Shown here in pieces: positions 16,344-24,862 of a DNA stretch of 64,000 bases (position 1 is its first letter; the number at the start of each line of letters is the position of its first letter). Both the position numbers and the translations under genes were made by a program. The stretch is from Microbulbifer flavimaris (lineage in GTDB: Bacteria; Pseudomonadota; Gammaproteobacteria; Pseudomonadales; Cellvibrionaceae). The stretch spans positions 806,001-870,000 of the forward strand of contig NZ_LRFG02000002.1 in the NCBI RefSeq assembly GCF_001641755.2, read 5' to 3'. The notes beneath the pieces were generated by a model. That model did no database searches and was not told the DNA's origin. It worked only from the letters and a program-made list of their open reading frames with translations.

Positions 16344-19197
16344 TCACTGCTGTCTGCCACCCGGTGCTCGCCGAGAGCAAGGGTCAGCCCAGAATGCCCC
16401 TGGCCTGCGCCTCCGCCCGCGGCTGCTGGCCCTGGCCATCTGCCTCGGCAGTGCCGCCTGCAGCAACCAGACAGTGAAGACCCTGGCAGACCTGCCACCG
16501 GCAACTCTACCAGCGGAGACGGTTGCCCAGCCTGCACCGGTGGATGTCGCCACCCTGCAGCGAAGCTACGAGCGCGCACTGGTCACCTCGACGGATCCCC
16601 ATCAGCGCCGGCAAATCGAGTTGCGCCTGGCGGACCTGGAAATGGAGCGACTCGAACAACTGCAGGCCGATGATCCCGCCAGCGCGGTGTCTTACCGCAG
16701 CGCCGTAAAGCGCTACGAGGCGCTGGCCGCGGCGATGCCGGAAGATGACTATGTGCTCTACCGCCTCGCCAGGGCGCGGGCGATCGACGGCGACCCAAAT
16801 TCCGCGCTGCAGGCGCTCGATCACATTGCCAGCGTCGCGCCCGGATCACCGTTTATGGCGGAAGTGCTGTTCCGCCGCGGTGAGGCGGCATTCAATCGCC
16901 GCGATTATCGGGCAGCGGCTGAAGACTTCGAACGGCTGCTCGCACGCGGTGACAGCCCCTTTTCCGACAATGCCCGCTATATGCTCGGCTGGTCCCAGCT
17001 CAAATCCAGCGAATACCCCCGCGCCGCCGGGACCTTTCTCGACCTGCTGGATCAGTTGAGCGCGCAGGGCCCGCTACTGGAATTGCCCAGCGGCCAGCGA
17101 CGACTGGCGGAGGACAGCCTGAGGGGACTGTCCCTGACCTTCAGTTACCAGGGCGGCGCCGATGCCATCGAAACCGCCAGTCCGCAAAGTGCCGGGCGAG
17201 ACTATCAACACCTGCTCTATCGCGCTCTGGGGGACTGGTACACGGATAAAGAGCGCTTCCGGGAGAGCGCCGATACCTTCCTGGCGTATGTCGAGCATTA
17301 TCCGCACAGCCCCGAGGCTCCGGCATTGCACCTGCGAGCCATCGAAACCCTGCAAAACGCTGCCCTGACGGAAGAAATTCAACCCGCCAAACGCGAGTTT
17401 GTTCAGCGCTACGGTATTCGCAGCGCCTACTGGCAGGACGCCGATGAGAGCCAGCGTACGCGGCTGCGGGAATGGCTCAAACCCTGGCTGGTGGAACTGG
17501 CAAAATTCGATCACGCCCGTGCCCAGGCCCTGACGGGGGAAGCGGGCAAGTCAGCGGCACAGCAGCGGCAACTGCGCGAAGAGGCGCAGGGTGCATACAC
17601 GGCAGCGGCGACCCTGTATCGCCAGTATGAAGAGACTTTCCCGGATGATGCCAGCACACCTGAAATGGTCTTCCTGCTGGCGGAGTGCCTGACCCAGCTG
17701 GATGATCAGGGCGGAGCCTGGGAGGCCTACAGCCGGGTGGCGTGGCAATACCAGGACAAACAACGGGCAGCCGAAGCGGGCTATGCCGCGGTACTGGCTG
17801 CTGCGGAAATGTCCCGCCGCACCCCCTCCCGCGCAAACCAGGGGGCTGAATCCACCTGGCAGCATAGGGACATCGCAACCAGTCTGCACTTCGCCGAGAG
17901 CTGGCCTGCACACCAATATGCGTTGCCAGTGCAGCTGGCCGCCGCGGAGAAATTATTGGGGCGCAACCAGTGGCCAGAGGCTATTGCCGCTGCGGAAAAA
18001 GCGGCCGGTTGGCAACCTCCGCCCAACCGGGCGCAGCAACAGAACCTCAATTTGGTACTCGGCCATAGCCACTTCGCACTGAAAGCCTATGCCGAGGCCG
18101 AGCGCGCTTATGGCAAAGTGCTGTCACTCAGTCAGCCAGAGGATCGCCTCTATGCCGTGGCCCGCGAGCGCCTGCAGGCGGCCATCTATCAACAGGCCCA
18201 GCTAGCCCTGGCGGCCGGCGATCAGGAGGCGGCGATCGGGCACCTGCTGCGGGTGCGCCAGGGCGGCCGCACCGAGATCGCCGCCACGGCCCAGTATGAC
18301 GCCATCAATCTGCTGATCGAGATGCAGGCCTGGACCCGTGCCAGTGCGGAACTGGCAGATTTCAGGCAGCAATTTCCGACGCACGCGCTCACACCCACCC
18401 TGGCCGCCAAGGCGGTGGTGATTTTCCAGGCCCTGCAGATGCCGGGCGCTGCCGCCGGTGAGTTTCTGCGGCTTGCACAGCAGGATGCGGATAGCGAGGT
18501 GCGCCGGCAGTCACTGTTCATGGCCGCAGAGAGCTTCCAGCAGGCCGGTGATCAACAGCAGGCGATCGCCACTTACCGCCAGTACAGTGAACGCTGGCCG
18601 CAGCCAGCGGAACAGCGACTGGAAGCGCAATACCAGTTGCTGCAACTCCTCGGAGAAAAAGATCCGCAACGGAATCGCTGGTTGCGCACCCTGGCCGGGA
18701 ACCCGGTCAAGACCGAGCGCGGACGTTACCTGGCCGCTTCCGCCCAGAGTGAACTGGCGGAGCAACACTATCAGGACTTTGCCCGTATCACTCTCGGCCT
18801 GCCGCTGGATCAAAGCCTGGGTCGCAAGCGGGCAGCGATGGAAAAAACCGTGGCCGAATACCGCAAGGTGCTGCAATTCAACATTGCCGAATTCACCACC
18901 CAGGCCAGCTTCCGCCTGGCGGAAGTTTATCGCCAGCTGAGCCGTGACCTGATGGAGTCCCAGCGCCCCCCGGGTCTGGATGCACTGGCACTGGAACAAT
19001 ATGAAATCCTACTGGAGGAGCAGGCCTTTCCCTTCGAGGAAAAGGCAATCGAGCTGCATGAAGCAAATATCCAGCGTACTACTGATGGTATCTACGACGA
19101 CTGGATCAAGCGCAGCTTTGATTCCCTGGGCAAACTGCTGCCGGCCCGGTACCAGAAAGACGAAAAACTGATCGGGTGGAGTGATGCATTGCACTGA
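16336..19197 (+). CDS. Large TPR lipoprotein of the motor operon
   Basis: A 953-residue lipoprotein starting at ATG 16336, inside the end of the preceding gene. The longer frame to 16204 is rejected because the signal sequence (LLALAICLGSAAC) follows this ATG. The body is nearly all tandem TPR or Sel1-like repeats, for example LFRRGEAAFNRRDYRAAAEDF, DWYTDKERFRESADTFLAYVEHYP and LAECLTQLDDQGGAWEAYSRV. Large TPR outer-membrane lipoproteins such as GltE/AglT of Myxococcus gliding and its relatives connect periplasmic and outer-membrane parts. Placement between another TPR gene and a TPR lipoprotein, upstream of ExbB/ExbD, supports that role by analogy. Direct orthology is not shown. Confidence 0.75.
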   Translation: MVDHCCLPPGARREQGSAQNAPGLRLRPRLLALAICLGSAACSNQTVKTLADLPPATLPAETVAQPAPVDVATLQRSYERALVTSTDPHQRRQIELRLADLEMERLEQLQADDPASAVSYRSAVKRYEALAAAMPEDDYVLYRLARARAIDGDPNSALQALDHIASVAPGSPFMAEVLFRRGEAAFNRRDYRAAAEDFERLLARGDSPFSDNARYMLGWSQLKSSEYPRAAGTFLDLLDQLSAQGPLLELPSGQRRLAEDSLRGLSLTFSYQGGADAIETASPQSAGRDYQHLLYRALGDWYTDKERFRESADTFLAYVEHYPHSPEAPALHLRAIETLQNAALTEEIQPAKREFVQRYGIRSAYWQDADESQRTRLREWLKPWLVELAKFDHARAQALTGEAGKSAAQQRQLREEAQGAYTAAATLYRQYEETFPDDASTPEMVFLLAECLTQLDDQGGAWEAYSRVAWQYQDKQRAAEAGYAAVLAAAEMSRRTPSRANQGAESTWQHRDIATSLHFAESWPAHQYALPVQLAAAEKLLGRNQWPEAIAAAEKAAGWQPPPNRAQQQNLNLVLGHSHFALKAYAEAERAYGKVLSLSQPEDRLYAVARERLQAAIYQQAQLALAAGDQEAAIGHLLRVRQGGRTEIAATAQYDAINLLIEMQAWTRASAELADFRQQFPTHALTPTLAAKAVVIFQALQMPGAAAGEFLRLAQQDADSEVRRQSLFMAAESFQQAGDQQQAIATYRQYSERWPQPAEQRLEAQYQLLQLLGEKDPQRNRWLRTLAGNPVKTERGRYLAASAQSELAEQHYQDFARITLGLPLDQSLGRKRAAMEKTVAEYRKVLQFNIAEFTTQASFRLAEVYRQLSRDLMESQRPPGLDALALEQYEILLEEQAFPFEEKAIELHEANIQRTTDGIYDDWIKRSFDSLGKLLPARYQKDEKLIGWSDALH

Positions 19198-19210
19198 TCG
19201 AAATAGCCGA

Positions 19211-19837
19211 ATGCCAAGATTGAGATTTGCCCGGCTTTTGCTGGTTGCGACGCTCGCACTACTATCGGCCTGCGCGTCTGTCGATGAGAAGACCGGACAA
19301 AGTGCAGGAGCGGCCAGTGGTGCAGCCTCCATCCCGAATCCCTATCTGCAGCAGGAAGAGAAAGCACCGCAAGCGGCGCGGGAAAAGATGGAAAAGGCCC
19401 GGGTCTTGCATGAATCTGGTGACCAGACGGCAGCCGCCAGCATGCTGCGTTCGATTACAGAGCAATGGCCGGAGCTGTCCGGCCCGTGGCTCAACCTGGG
19501 CATCCTGCAAGCACAACTGGATGACAGTGTCGCCGCTGAGGCGAGTTTCCGCAGCGCCATCGCCGCCAATGACAATAACGTTTTTGCCCGGAACCAGTTA
19601 GCCGCACTGCTGCGGGAAGATGGCAAGTTTGCCGAAGCGCAGGCGCACTACCGGGAGGCGCTTGACCGCTGGCCGGACTACGGCGATGCCCATCGCAATC
19701 TGGGTATCCTGCTGGATCTGTACCTGCACCAGCCGGAGGAGGCGCTGGTGCACTATCGCAAGGCCCAGGCACTGGAAGAAGAACCCGACCGGCAGCTGAC
19801 CGGTTGGATTGTGGATCTGGAGCGACGCCTGCAATGA
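19211..19837 (+). CDS. Small TPR lipoprotein of the motor operon
   Basis: A 208-residue lipoprotein with signal LLLVATLALLSAC. The start is uncertain: ATG 19211 gives a normal n-region, while ATG 19184 or GTG 19181 would overlap the previous gene. TPR units are clear at GPWLNLGILQAQLDDSVAAEASFRSAI, NQLAALLREDGKFAEAQAHYREALDRWP and AHRNLGILLDLYLHQPEEALVHYRKA. Its stop overlaps the following ATG by four bases (ATGA). It is the third TPR protein in this operon, and probably a scaffold on the inner face of the outer membrane. Confidence 0.75.
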   Translation: MPRLRFARLLLVATLALLSACASVDEKTGQSAGAASGAASIPNPYLQQEEKAPQAAREKMEKARVLHESGDQTAAASMLRSITEQWPELSGPWLNLGILQAQLDDSVAAEASFRSAIAANDNNVFARNQLAALLREDGKFAEAQAHYREALDRWPDYGDAHRNLGILLDLYLHQPEEALVHYRKAQALEEEPDRQLTGWIVDLERRLQ

Positions 19838-20139
19838 AATTTTTGACACGCAATAGAAGGGCGGTGCACGCATTCTTTTTCCTGGCGACATCGAGCGTCC
19901 TGTTAGCCGGGAAAGCGGTCGCCGAAGATGTGGTGGAGCTGGAATCAACAGTGATCGGCAACCAGGAGCAGCCCAAAGTGCTGTATATCGTGCCGTGGAA
20001 ATCGGCTGACAGCCTGCAACGGATCGACAGTAATCTGCCGCGGGTGCTCGATGATGTTTTTGAACACCGGGAGTACAGTGAGTTTCAACGGGAAATCGAG
20101 CTCAAGGGCAAAGAGTTAAAGAAAGCTGAAGAGCAATGA
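19834..20139 (+). CDS. Small exported protein of the motor operon
   Basis: A 101-residue protein beginning at ATG 19834, coupled by ATGA to the TPR lipoprotein. A signal peptide (AFFFLATSSVLLAGKAVA) is followed by EDVVELESTVIGNQEQPKVLYIVPWKSADS, a strand-rich segment, and a charged helical tail (EFQREIELKGKELKKAEEQ). I do not recognise a family. Its fixed position before the ExbB/ExbD genes suggests a periplasmic accessory subunit. The 3' side carries a copy of the palindromic element before exbB, which might separate expression of the TPR and motor parts. Confidence 0.6.
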   Translation: MKFLTRNRRAVHAFFFLATSSVLLAGKAVAEDVVELESTVIGNQEQPKVLYIVPWKSADSLQRIDSNLPRVLDDVFEHREYSEFQREIELKGKELKKAEEQ

Positions 20140-20187
20140 GCTCGACGACTTGGCGATAGCAAATGCTAAAGCGGCAGAGACCCTGAT

Positions 20188-20295
20188 GGTATCGGGCCGG
20201 AAGGCCTTTCCGGACTGTCTGCGCGAGGGGCCTCGCAGACAAGCCTACAGGGAGGTATTTACGGCGTGTCCGGAAAGGCCTTCCGGCCTGATGCC
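20188..20295. repeat. Palindromic element copy 2, inverted, within the motor operon
   Basis: Arms 20188-20215 and 20268-20295 pair with two mismatches; their sequence (GGCCGGAAGGCCTTTCCGG core) differs from the other copies. An inner hairpin starts GTCTGCG (20217-) and ends CGCAGAC. The 27-nt core at 20241-20267 is the reverse complement of that of copy 1, with four or five differences. The element fills the gap between the small exported-protein gene and exbB. Confidence 0.85.
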
Positions 20296-20398
20296 AACGC
20301 TCACGAGTTGGACGCTACCAACCAAATTACCTGCACCCGGTGAACAAACCGGGGGCAACCAGAACCCTGATCAGTTAGTTTTTAGCGGAGTAAAAAAA

Positions 20399-21064
20399 AT
20401 GGAACTCACTCAGGCGCTACTGCGCTTCTTTCAAAACGGTGGTCCTTTCATGTATCCCATCGCACTGGTGCTGGTGATCGGCCTGGTGATGGTGATCGAG
20501 CGCTGGGTGTTCCTCTCCATGGCCAAGCGCTCCAACCGCAAGGCTTACCAGCAGGTGCTGCCACTGCTGCAAAAACGCAACTATGGAGGCGTGCTGCAAC
20601 TGGCACAGGGCAATAAAGCAGCCATGGGGCGCATTGCCGCTGCCGGTGTCGGCACGCTGCAGCATGCCAGGAAAGACGAGAATATCGCCCTGGCGATTGA
20701 AGAAGGCATCCTCGAAGCGGTGCCGCGTCTAGAAAAGCGCACCAGCTACCTGGCGACCCTGGCCAACATCGCCACGCTGCTGGGGCTGCTCGGCACCATC
20801 ATGGGCCTGATCGCCGCCTTCACCGCCGTGGCCAATGCAGATCCATCTGAAAAGGCGTCGATGCTTTCGTCCAGTATTTCCGTGGCGATGAACACCACTG
20901 CCTTCGGCCTGATGTCCGCCATTCCCCTGCTGCTGGCCTATTCCATGCTGCAGAACAAGACCAACGAAATTGTCGATAGCCTGCAGATGGCCGGCGTGAA
21001 GTTTCTCAACTTGCTGTCCATGGGCAGGGCCCAGATCGCCGAGCAGCGCGCGGCCAAAAGCTGA
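20399..21064 (+). CDS. ExbB/TolQ/MotA-type proton channel protein
   Basis: A 221-residue inner-membrane protein starting at ATG 20399, with GCGGAG 8 nt upstream. Three transmembrane segments are visible: about 15-38 (MYPIALVLVIGLVMVIERWVFL), about 118-145 (LANIATLLGLLGTIMGLIAAFTAV) and about 157-182 (VAMNTTAFGLMSAIPLLLAY). TLLGLLGTIMGLI and NTTAFGL are the ExbB/TolQ channel motifs. With the two ExbD-like proteins it should form a proton-driven stator like AglR of Myxococcus or ExbB/TolQ. The operon context (TPR lipoproteins, AgmX domain) favours a dedicated envelope machine over siderophore uptake. Confidence 0.92.
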   Translation: MELTQALLRFFQNGGPFMYPIALVLVIGLVMVIERWVFLSMAKRSNRKAYQQVLPLLQKRNYGGVLQLAQGNKAAMGRIAAAGVGTLQHARKDENIALAIEEGILEAVPRLEKRTSYLATLANIATLLGLLGTIMGLIAAFTAVANADPSEKASMLSSSISVAMNTTAFGLMSAIPLLLAYSMLQNKTNEIVDSLQMAGVKFLNLLSMGRAQIAEQRAAKS

Positions 21065-21076
21065 CGGAGCGGGCAC

Positions 21077-21601
21077 ATGCTCAAATTGAATATTCGACGG
21101 CGCGGCCCGGCGGATACGGAGCTGGACATCACCTCATTTATGAGCCTGATGATCATCCTCGTACCGGTGCTGCTGCTCAATATGGTGTTCTCGCACATCT
21201 CGGTACTCAAGCTGAATCTGCCTGCGCTGAGCGACAGTACAGCGGCCGCAGAGGAGAACCGGCAACTGGAAGTGGTGTTGCGGGAGAGCCATATCGACAT
21301 CAACTACCCGGCGGGCATTCGCGTCAAGCGTATTCCCAATGTGGACGATGCACCGGACTTCGACACCCTGTCGACGGTACTGCAGGAAGTAAAACGGCAG
21401 CTGGCACAGGAAGATATCGAGAAGCGCGACCTGGTGATCCTCTCCGAGGTGAACACTCCCTACCGGACGCTGGTAAAAGCCATGGACACCGCCCGCAGTT
21501 ACCGCGCGGTAGTCGCCGCATCCGTGGTCGACGCCGAGCTGTTTCCGCAAATCTCCCTGGGCGACGCCCCCGCACCACTCAGCACTGCGGGAGGGCAATA
21601 A
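21077..21601 (+). CDS. ExbD/TolR-like stator subunit lacking the membrane Asp
   Basis: A 174-residue protein with one transmembrane segment (about 18-40, ITSFMSLMIILVPVLLLNMVF) and a periplasmic domain with the ExbD-like LVILSEVNTPYRTLVKAMDTAR. Aligned with the next gene (LVSLMDIFTILVFFLLV), the conserved proton-binding Asp is replaced by Ser: here FMS, there LMD. An Asp is present a few residues earlier (TELDITSF), at the membrane edge, where it may or may not substitute. The next gene begins at the base after this stop (TAA then ATG), so expression is coupled. Confidence 0.88.
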   Translation: MLKLNIRRRGPADTELDITSFMSLMIILVPVLLLNMVFSHISVLKLNLPALSDSTAAAEENRQLEVVLRESHIDINYPAGIRVKRIPNVDDAPDFDTLSTVLQEVKRQLAQEDIEKRDLVILSEVNTPYRTLVKAMDTARSYRAVVAASVVDAELFPQISLGDAPAPLSTAGGQ

Positions 21602-22120
21602 ATGAACCTGAATGTGGGTGCCAAACTGCAGGCACGGAAAGAGAAGCAGAAACAGCAGCAGTCTCGGCTCAACCTGGTTTCACTGATGGATATCTTCACC
21701 ATCCTGGTGTTTTTCCTGCTGGTGAACTCCTCTGATGTGGAAGTCCTGCAGACCGACAAGACCATCAAGCTGCCGGACTCCACCTCCCAGCAGAAGCCGG
21801 AAGTCACCACTGTCGTGCGGGTGAACGGTGAACAGTTATTTGTGGGCGATCGGCTGATTGCACGGCTCGATGAGATCGACCGGGACGCCGAGCAGATCGC
21901 CCCGCTGCTGCAGGAGTTACAGCACCGGGCACAGCGAGCCGGTGAACCGAGCGAACGGGAACAGGAAGCCGGCCGTCCTATCACCATCATGGGGGATGAG
22001 CAGGTGCCCTATCAGCTGCTGAAACAGATCATGCAGACCTGTGCCGCCGCTGACTTCCGCGATATGTCGTTTGCCGTCAACCAGACGACACCACAAGACC
22101 CGCCGGGGGTCGGCAGCTGA
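21602..22120 (+). CDS. ExbD/TolR-like stator subunit
   Basis: A 172-residue protein with a basic N-terminus (LQARKEKQKQQQSR), one transmembrane helix (LVSLMDIFTILVFFLLVN, about 26-42) with the conserved Asp at residue 30, and a periplasmic domain ending QVPYQLLKQIMQTCAAADFRDMSFAV, the typical ExbD/TolR end. The helix resembles that of Myxococcus AglS-like proteins (MMD-type motif). It is the second of two ExbD-type genes, as in aglRQS, where one TolQ and two TolR homologues make the motor. It follows the first without a gap and precedes the AgmX-domain gene by one base. Confidence 0.92.
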   Translation: MNLNVGAKLQARKEKQKQQQSRLNLVSLMDIFTILVFFLLVNSSDVEVLQTDKTIKLPDSTSQQKPEVTTVVRVNGEQLFVGDRLIARLDEIDRDAEQIAPLLQELQHRAQRAGEPSEREQEAGRPITIMGDEQVPYQLLKQIMQTCAAADFRDMSFAVNQTTPQDPPGVGS

Positions 22121-22121
22121 G

Positions 22122-23102
22122 ATGACAACTGCAGTACAACAGCGACCCCTCGCCTGGTCGATGCTCGACACGGCGCTGCCCTGGTCTGCCTCCGAGGAGG
22201 AGGACCGCCGCTTCAACCGGCTGCTGCGTGGCGGCCTGATCGGGCTGGTAGCCGTCGCGCTGGTGATCAGCCTGGTGCCGGTACCCGAGCTCAGCCGTGA
22301 ACAGGCGGAGCGGGTGCCCCCGCAACTGGCGCGGGTCCTGCTGGAAAAGAAAGCCATACCGGAGCCTGAACCCAAGCCGGTGCCAAAGAAACCGACCAAA
22401 AAGGCCGAGCCCAAGGCGGAGCCAAAACCGGAGAAAAAGCCACAACCCAAGCCGGAGCCGGCAAAGCCCAAACCTGCCGAGCCACCGGCGGCCCGGGTAG
22501 AACTGGCGCGGGAGCAGGCCCGCAACAGCGGTCTGCTACAGATGCAGGATCAGCTGATGGCCATGCGGGAAACGGTTGATGTGGCCGAGGTGAGCAGCAC
22601 CCAACTGGCCAGCGGTGAAACCCGCGCGGCCAAAGTGGACCGCGCGGTGATCGCCGATCGCGCCAAGACCCGCAGTGGCGGCGTGAATACCAGCGCACTG
22701 AGCCGGGATACCGGCGGCGGTGCCCTGGCGGCCCGCGAGACCACGGTGGTTGAGAGCGCGGCCGCGGAGACTGCAGCGCGCTCAGCCGGCAGAGAGGTGC
22801 GACGGGAGCGTTCGGCCAGGGCGGAGTCGACCATCCGCAGCGTGATGGAAGCGAACAAGGGCGCGATCTATGCGATCTACAATCGCGCCCTACGACGCGA
22901 TCCCACCCTGCAGGGGAAAGTAACCGTGAAGCTGGTCATCGAGCCGAACGGCAGTGTCTCGGCGGTGGAGCTGGTGTCCAGCGAGCTGGGCAGCCCGGCC
23001 CTGGAGCGCAAGCTGCTCGCCCGCATCCGCCTGATCAATTTCGGTTCGGCCAACGTCGAGCGGACCACGCTGAATTACTCCATCGACTTCCTGCCTTCAT
23101 AA
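22122..23102 (+). CDS. TonB-like protein with AgmX/PglI C-terminal domain
   Basis: A 326-residue inner-membrane protein, ATG 22122 just after the ExbD stop. One transmembrane helix lies at about 37-56 (GLIGLVAVALVISLVPV). A Pro/Lys/Glu-rich periplasm-spanning stretch (about 75-125, repeats like EPKPVPKKPTKKAEPK) follows, then Gly/Ala-rich linkers. The C-terminal 95 residues carry the AgmX/PglI signature: SVMEANKGAIYAIYNRALRR, LQGKVTVKLVIEPNGSVSAVE, LARIRLINFG. In Myxococcus the AgmX (GltJ) domain transmits motor force through the envelope. Here it should couple the ExbB/ExbD motor to TPR or outer-membrane partners. It ends the operon. Confidence 0.92.
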   Translation: MTTAVQQRPLAWSMLDTALPWSASEEEDRRFNRLLRGGLIGLVAVALVISLVPVPELSREQAERVPPQLARVLLEKKAIPEPEPKPVPKKPTKKAEPKAEPKPEKKPQPKPEPAKPKPAEPPAARVELAREQARNSGLLQMQDQLMAMRETVDVAEVSSTQLASGETRAAKVDRAVIADRAKTRSGGVNTSALSRDTGGGALAARETTVVESAAAETAARSAGREVRRERSARAESTIRSVMEANKGAIYAIYNRALRRDPTLQGKVTVKLVIEPNGSVSAVELVSSELGSPALERKLLARIRLINFGSANVERTTLNYSIDFLPS

Positions 23103-23135
23103 GGTGGGATTGATGCGCCGTTGGCCTCGACGACC

Positions 23136-23513
23136 TCAGTTGAGGTCAACGGCATACTGGCGCAGCAACTCCAGCGGTATGATCTCCAGCGCCTTCACAT
23201 GGGTGCGCTGCAGGTAGACTCGCGGTGCCATATCGTACTTCTGGGCTTCCAGCCAGCGAGAGGCGCACAGACACCACTGGTCCCCGGGGCGCAGCCCGGA
23301 GAAGCCGTATTCCGGCATTGGCGTGATGAGGTCATTACCGCGATCGCGGGAAAACAGCAAAAACTCCTCGCTCACCTCAACGCATACCGTGTGCGATCCG
23401 TAATCCTCAGGCCCCGTGTTACAGCAGCCATCGCGAAAAAAGCCGGTTACCGGGTCCATGCTGCAGGGCAGCAACGGATCGCCGAAGACGTTTCTGGAAT
23501 CATCCATTTGCAC
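23136..23513 (-). CDS. DUF2237 family protein
   Basis: A protein of about 125 residues matching DUF2237: NVFGDPLLPCSMDPVTGFFRDGCCNTGPEDYGSHTVC is the family's cysteine-rich signature, and GDQWCLCASRWLEA a second one. The conserved Cys-Cys and Cys-x-Cys suggest a metal site, but the function is unknown. GTG 23513 (2 nt after the DUF2939 stop) and ATG 23507 are both possible starts. A hairpin that pairs GCCGTTG with CAACGGC spans its 3' end (about 23116-23153) and may help end transcription from both sides. Confidence 0.85.
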   Translation of the reverse strand: MQMDDSRNVFGDPLLPCSMDPVTGFFRDGCCNTGPEDYGSHTVCVEVSEEFLLFSRDRGNDLITPMPEYGFSGLRPGDQWCLCASRWLEAQKYDMAPRVYLQRTHVKALEIIPLELLRQYAVDLN

Positions 23514-23515
23514 GG

Positions 23516-24082
23516 TTAGTCTCGCTCCTGTTGTTCAGTCTCGGGGAGAAACTGCAGATCCACAACCCGCCACCGGGCGCCCTGGCGCTCCAGGGATAGC
23601 TGCAGTTGCGGGTCGCCTTCCGGGCCGTAATCGGCGTGGACCCGGTTGAGGCCGGCAAAACGCCAGCCCAGCAGCCGCCAGCCATCAGTGACTTGCTCAC
23701 TGCCCTCATCGCCGGGCGCGGGCGGCTCACTGCGCCGGTAGAGTTCGCGCTCAAAGGCCAGCAGGCTCTCACCACCGCGCAGCAGCTCTGCGATGCCCTC
23801 GGGGGTCACCAGCTGCCGCAGGATCGGACCAATCAGCAGGTTGGTACCGGCGCTGAGAAAATCGCTGAGCTCCGGCGGTACCTCATCCCCCATGGAGCGA
23901 CGCAGATCCTCCTGCAGCCCCGCCTTTAAATTATCGCGCAGGGTGGGAAAATCGATATAACCGGCGAGGCGCTCCACATCGTCCTCCGCCGCAGTGCGCT
24001 CGATCCGTTCGACGGTATACCAGGGCAACGCGATATATCCACCGAGCGCGAGTAGCACGGCCAGAACAAGCAATTTTTTCAC
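23516..24082 (-). CDS. DUF2939-like membrane-anchored protein
   Basis: A 188-residue protein beginning at GTG 24082, with GAGGAG 5 nt upstream; this decides the start against the much longer frame. It has an N-terminal membrane helix (LLVLAVLLALGGYIALPWYTV), then the DUF2939 pattern RIERTAAEDDVERLAGYIDFPTLRDNLKAGL. Its C-terminal half reads FAGLNRVHADYGPEGDPQLQLSLERQGARWRVVDL, a two-layer fold seen in cystatin-like or SnoaL-like domains. The role is unknown. It is followed by the DUF2237 gene in one leftward operon. Confidence 0.75.
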   Translation of the reverse strand: MKKLLVLAVLLALGGYIALPWYTVERIERTAAEDDVERLAGYIDFPTLRDNLKAGLQEDLRRSMGDEVPPELSDFLSAGTNLLIGPILRQLVTPEGIAELLRGGESLLAFERELYRRSEPPAPGDEGSEQVTDGWRLLGWRFAGLNRVHADYGPEGDPQLQLSLERQGARWRVVDLQFLPETEQQERD

Positions 24083-24246
24083 GGGCACTCCTCGACTTCC
24101 GCCAGATTCGGCCAATGGTAGCCTCAGCCGGGCTGCCATGCATCTGCCGTCTTTACAGCCGATGGGACCACCGCAACCGTTGCCCGCATGAGAGCACGGC
24201 GGCACAATAGCAATATGGGCCAGATCACATAAAAGCCACCGCTGCC

Positions 24247-24756
24247 ATGCAACCTCTTCGCACCCTACAACGGACACGGCTCCGGCCCGCAGCAAGGCTC
24301 TCGGCCGTACTGCTGCTGGCGCTGTTCCTGGCGGTGCGCGGCCTGGTGCCCGCCGGCTACATGCCAGCCGCCGTGGCCTCCGGCAGCCTTTACGGGCTCT
24401 GTCACGGCGATGCCCGCAGTGCGTTTCTTCTGCAGTCCCTGGCAGCCGCCGCCGAGCCCGCCGGCGGCCAGCACCACCACCACAATCACCACCAGGGTCA
24501 CCACGGCGACCCGCTCGCATCCGCAGACACCCCGCATAGCGGCCATGATCACAGCCCGGCCACCGGGCAGGCCTTCGCCGATAACCACTGCAGTTTCGCC
24601 GCCAGCGCGGCACTGGCTGTCGCGGTCCCACCGCTGTACTTCAGCGATACTGCTCAGGCCGGGTTCAATAACGCCCAGCGCTTAAACGGCTTTCTTCCCG
24701 CTCCACACTTTCTTCGCCCCCAGGGCCGCGCGCCACCCACCCCGGTTTCTTCCTGA
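24247..24756 (+). CDS. DUF2946 family His-rich protein, copper-associated
   Basis: A 169-residue protein with an N-terminal hydrophobic segment (LSAVLLLALFLAVRGLVPAGYMP) in the DUF2946 layout: GLVPAGYMPA, a Cys-containing LCHGD, and DNHCSFAAS near the end. Between them lies a His-rich loop (QHHHHNHHQGHHGD) well suited to binding Cu or Zn. DUF2946 genes are often next to copper-handling genes. Here the gene stands 107 nt before the OprC-like copper receptor in the same direction. It could be a periplasmic metal sensor or buffer. Exact role unknown. Confidence 0.75.
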   Translation: MQPLRTLQRTRLRPAARLSAVLLLALFLAVRGLVPAGYMPAAVASGSLYGLCHGDARSAFLLQSLAAAAEPAGGQHHHHNHHQGHHGDPLASADTPHSGHDHSPATGQAFADNHCSFAASAALAVAVPPLYFSDTAQAGFNNAQRLNGFLPAPHFLRPQGRAPPTPVSS

Positions 24757-24862
24757 CCCAATCACAAATAATTTTTCTAGCGTCCGCCGCCAAGTGCCGG
24801 CGCGCGCTCTGTTCGCGACTGCCTCCCTGAGGGGAGACAGTTGCCCCTGTGTGGAAGAAACC

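Noticed and set aside
24083-24631. Long N-terminal extension of the DUF2939-like gene
   Set aside because: GTG 24082 has a strong ribosome site and is followed by the membrane anchor; the extension is Arg/Gly-rich shadow sequence.
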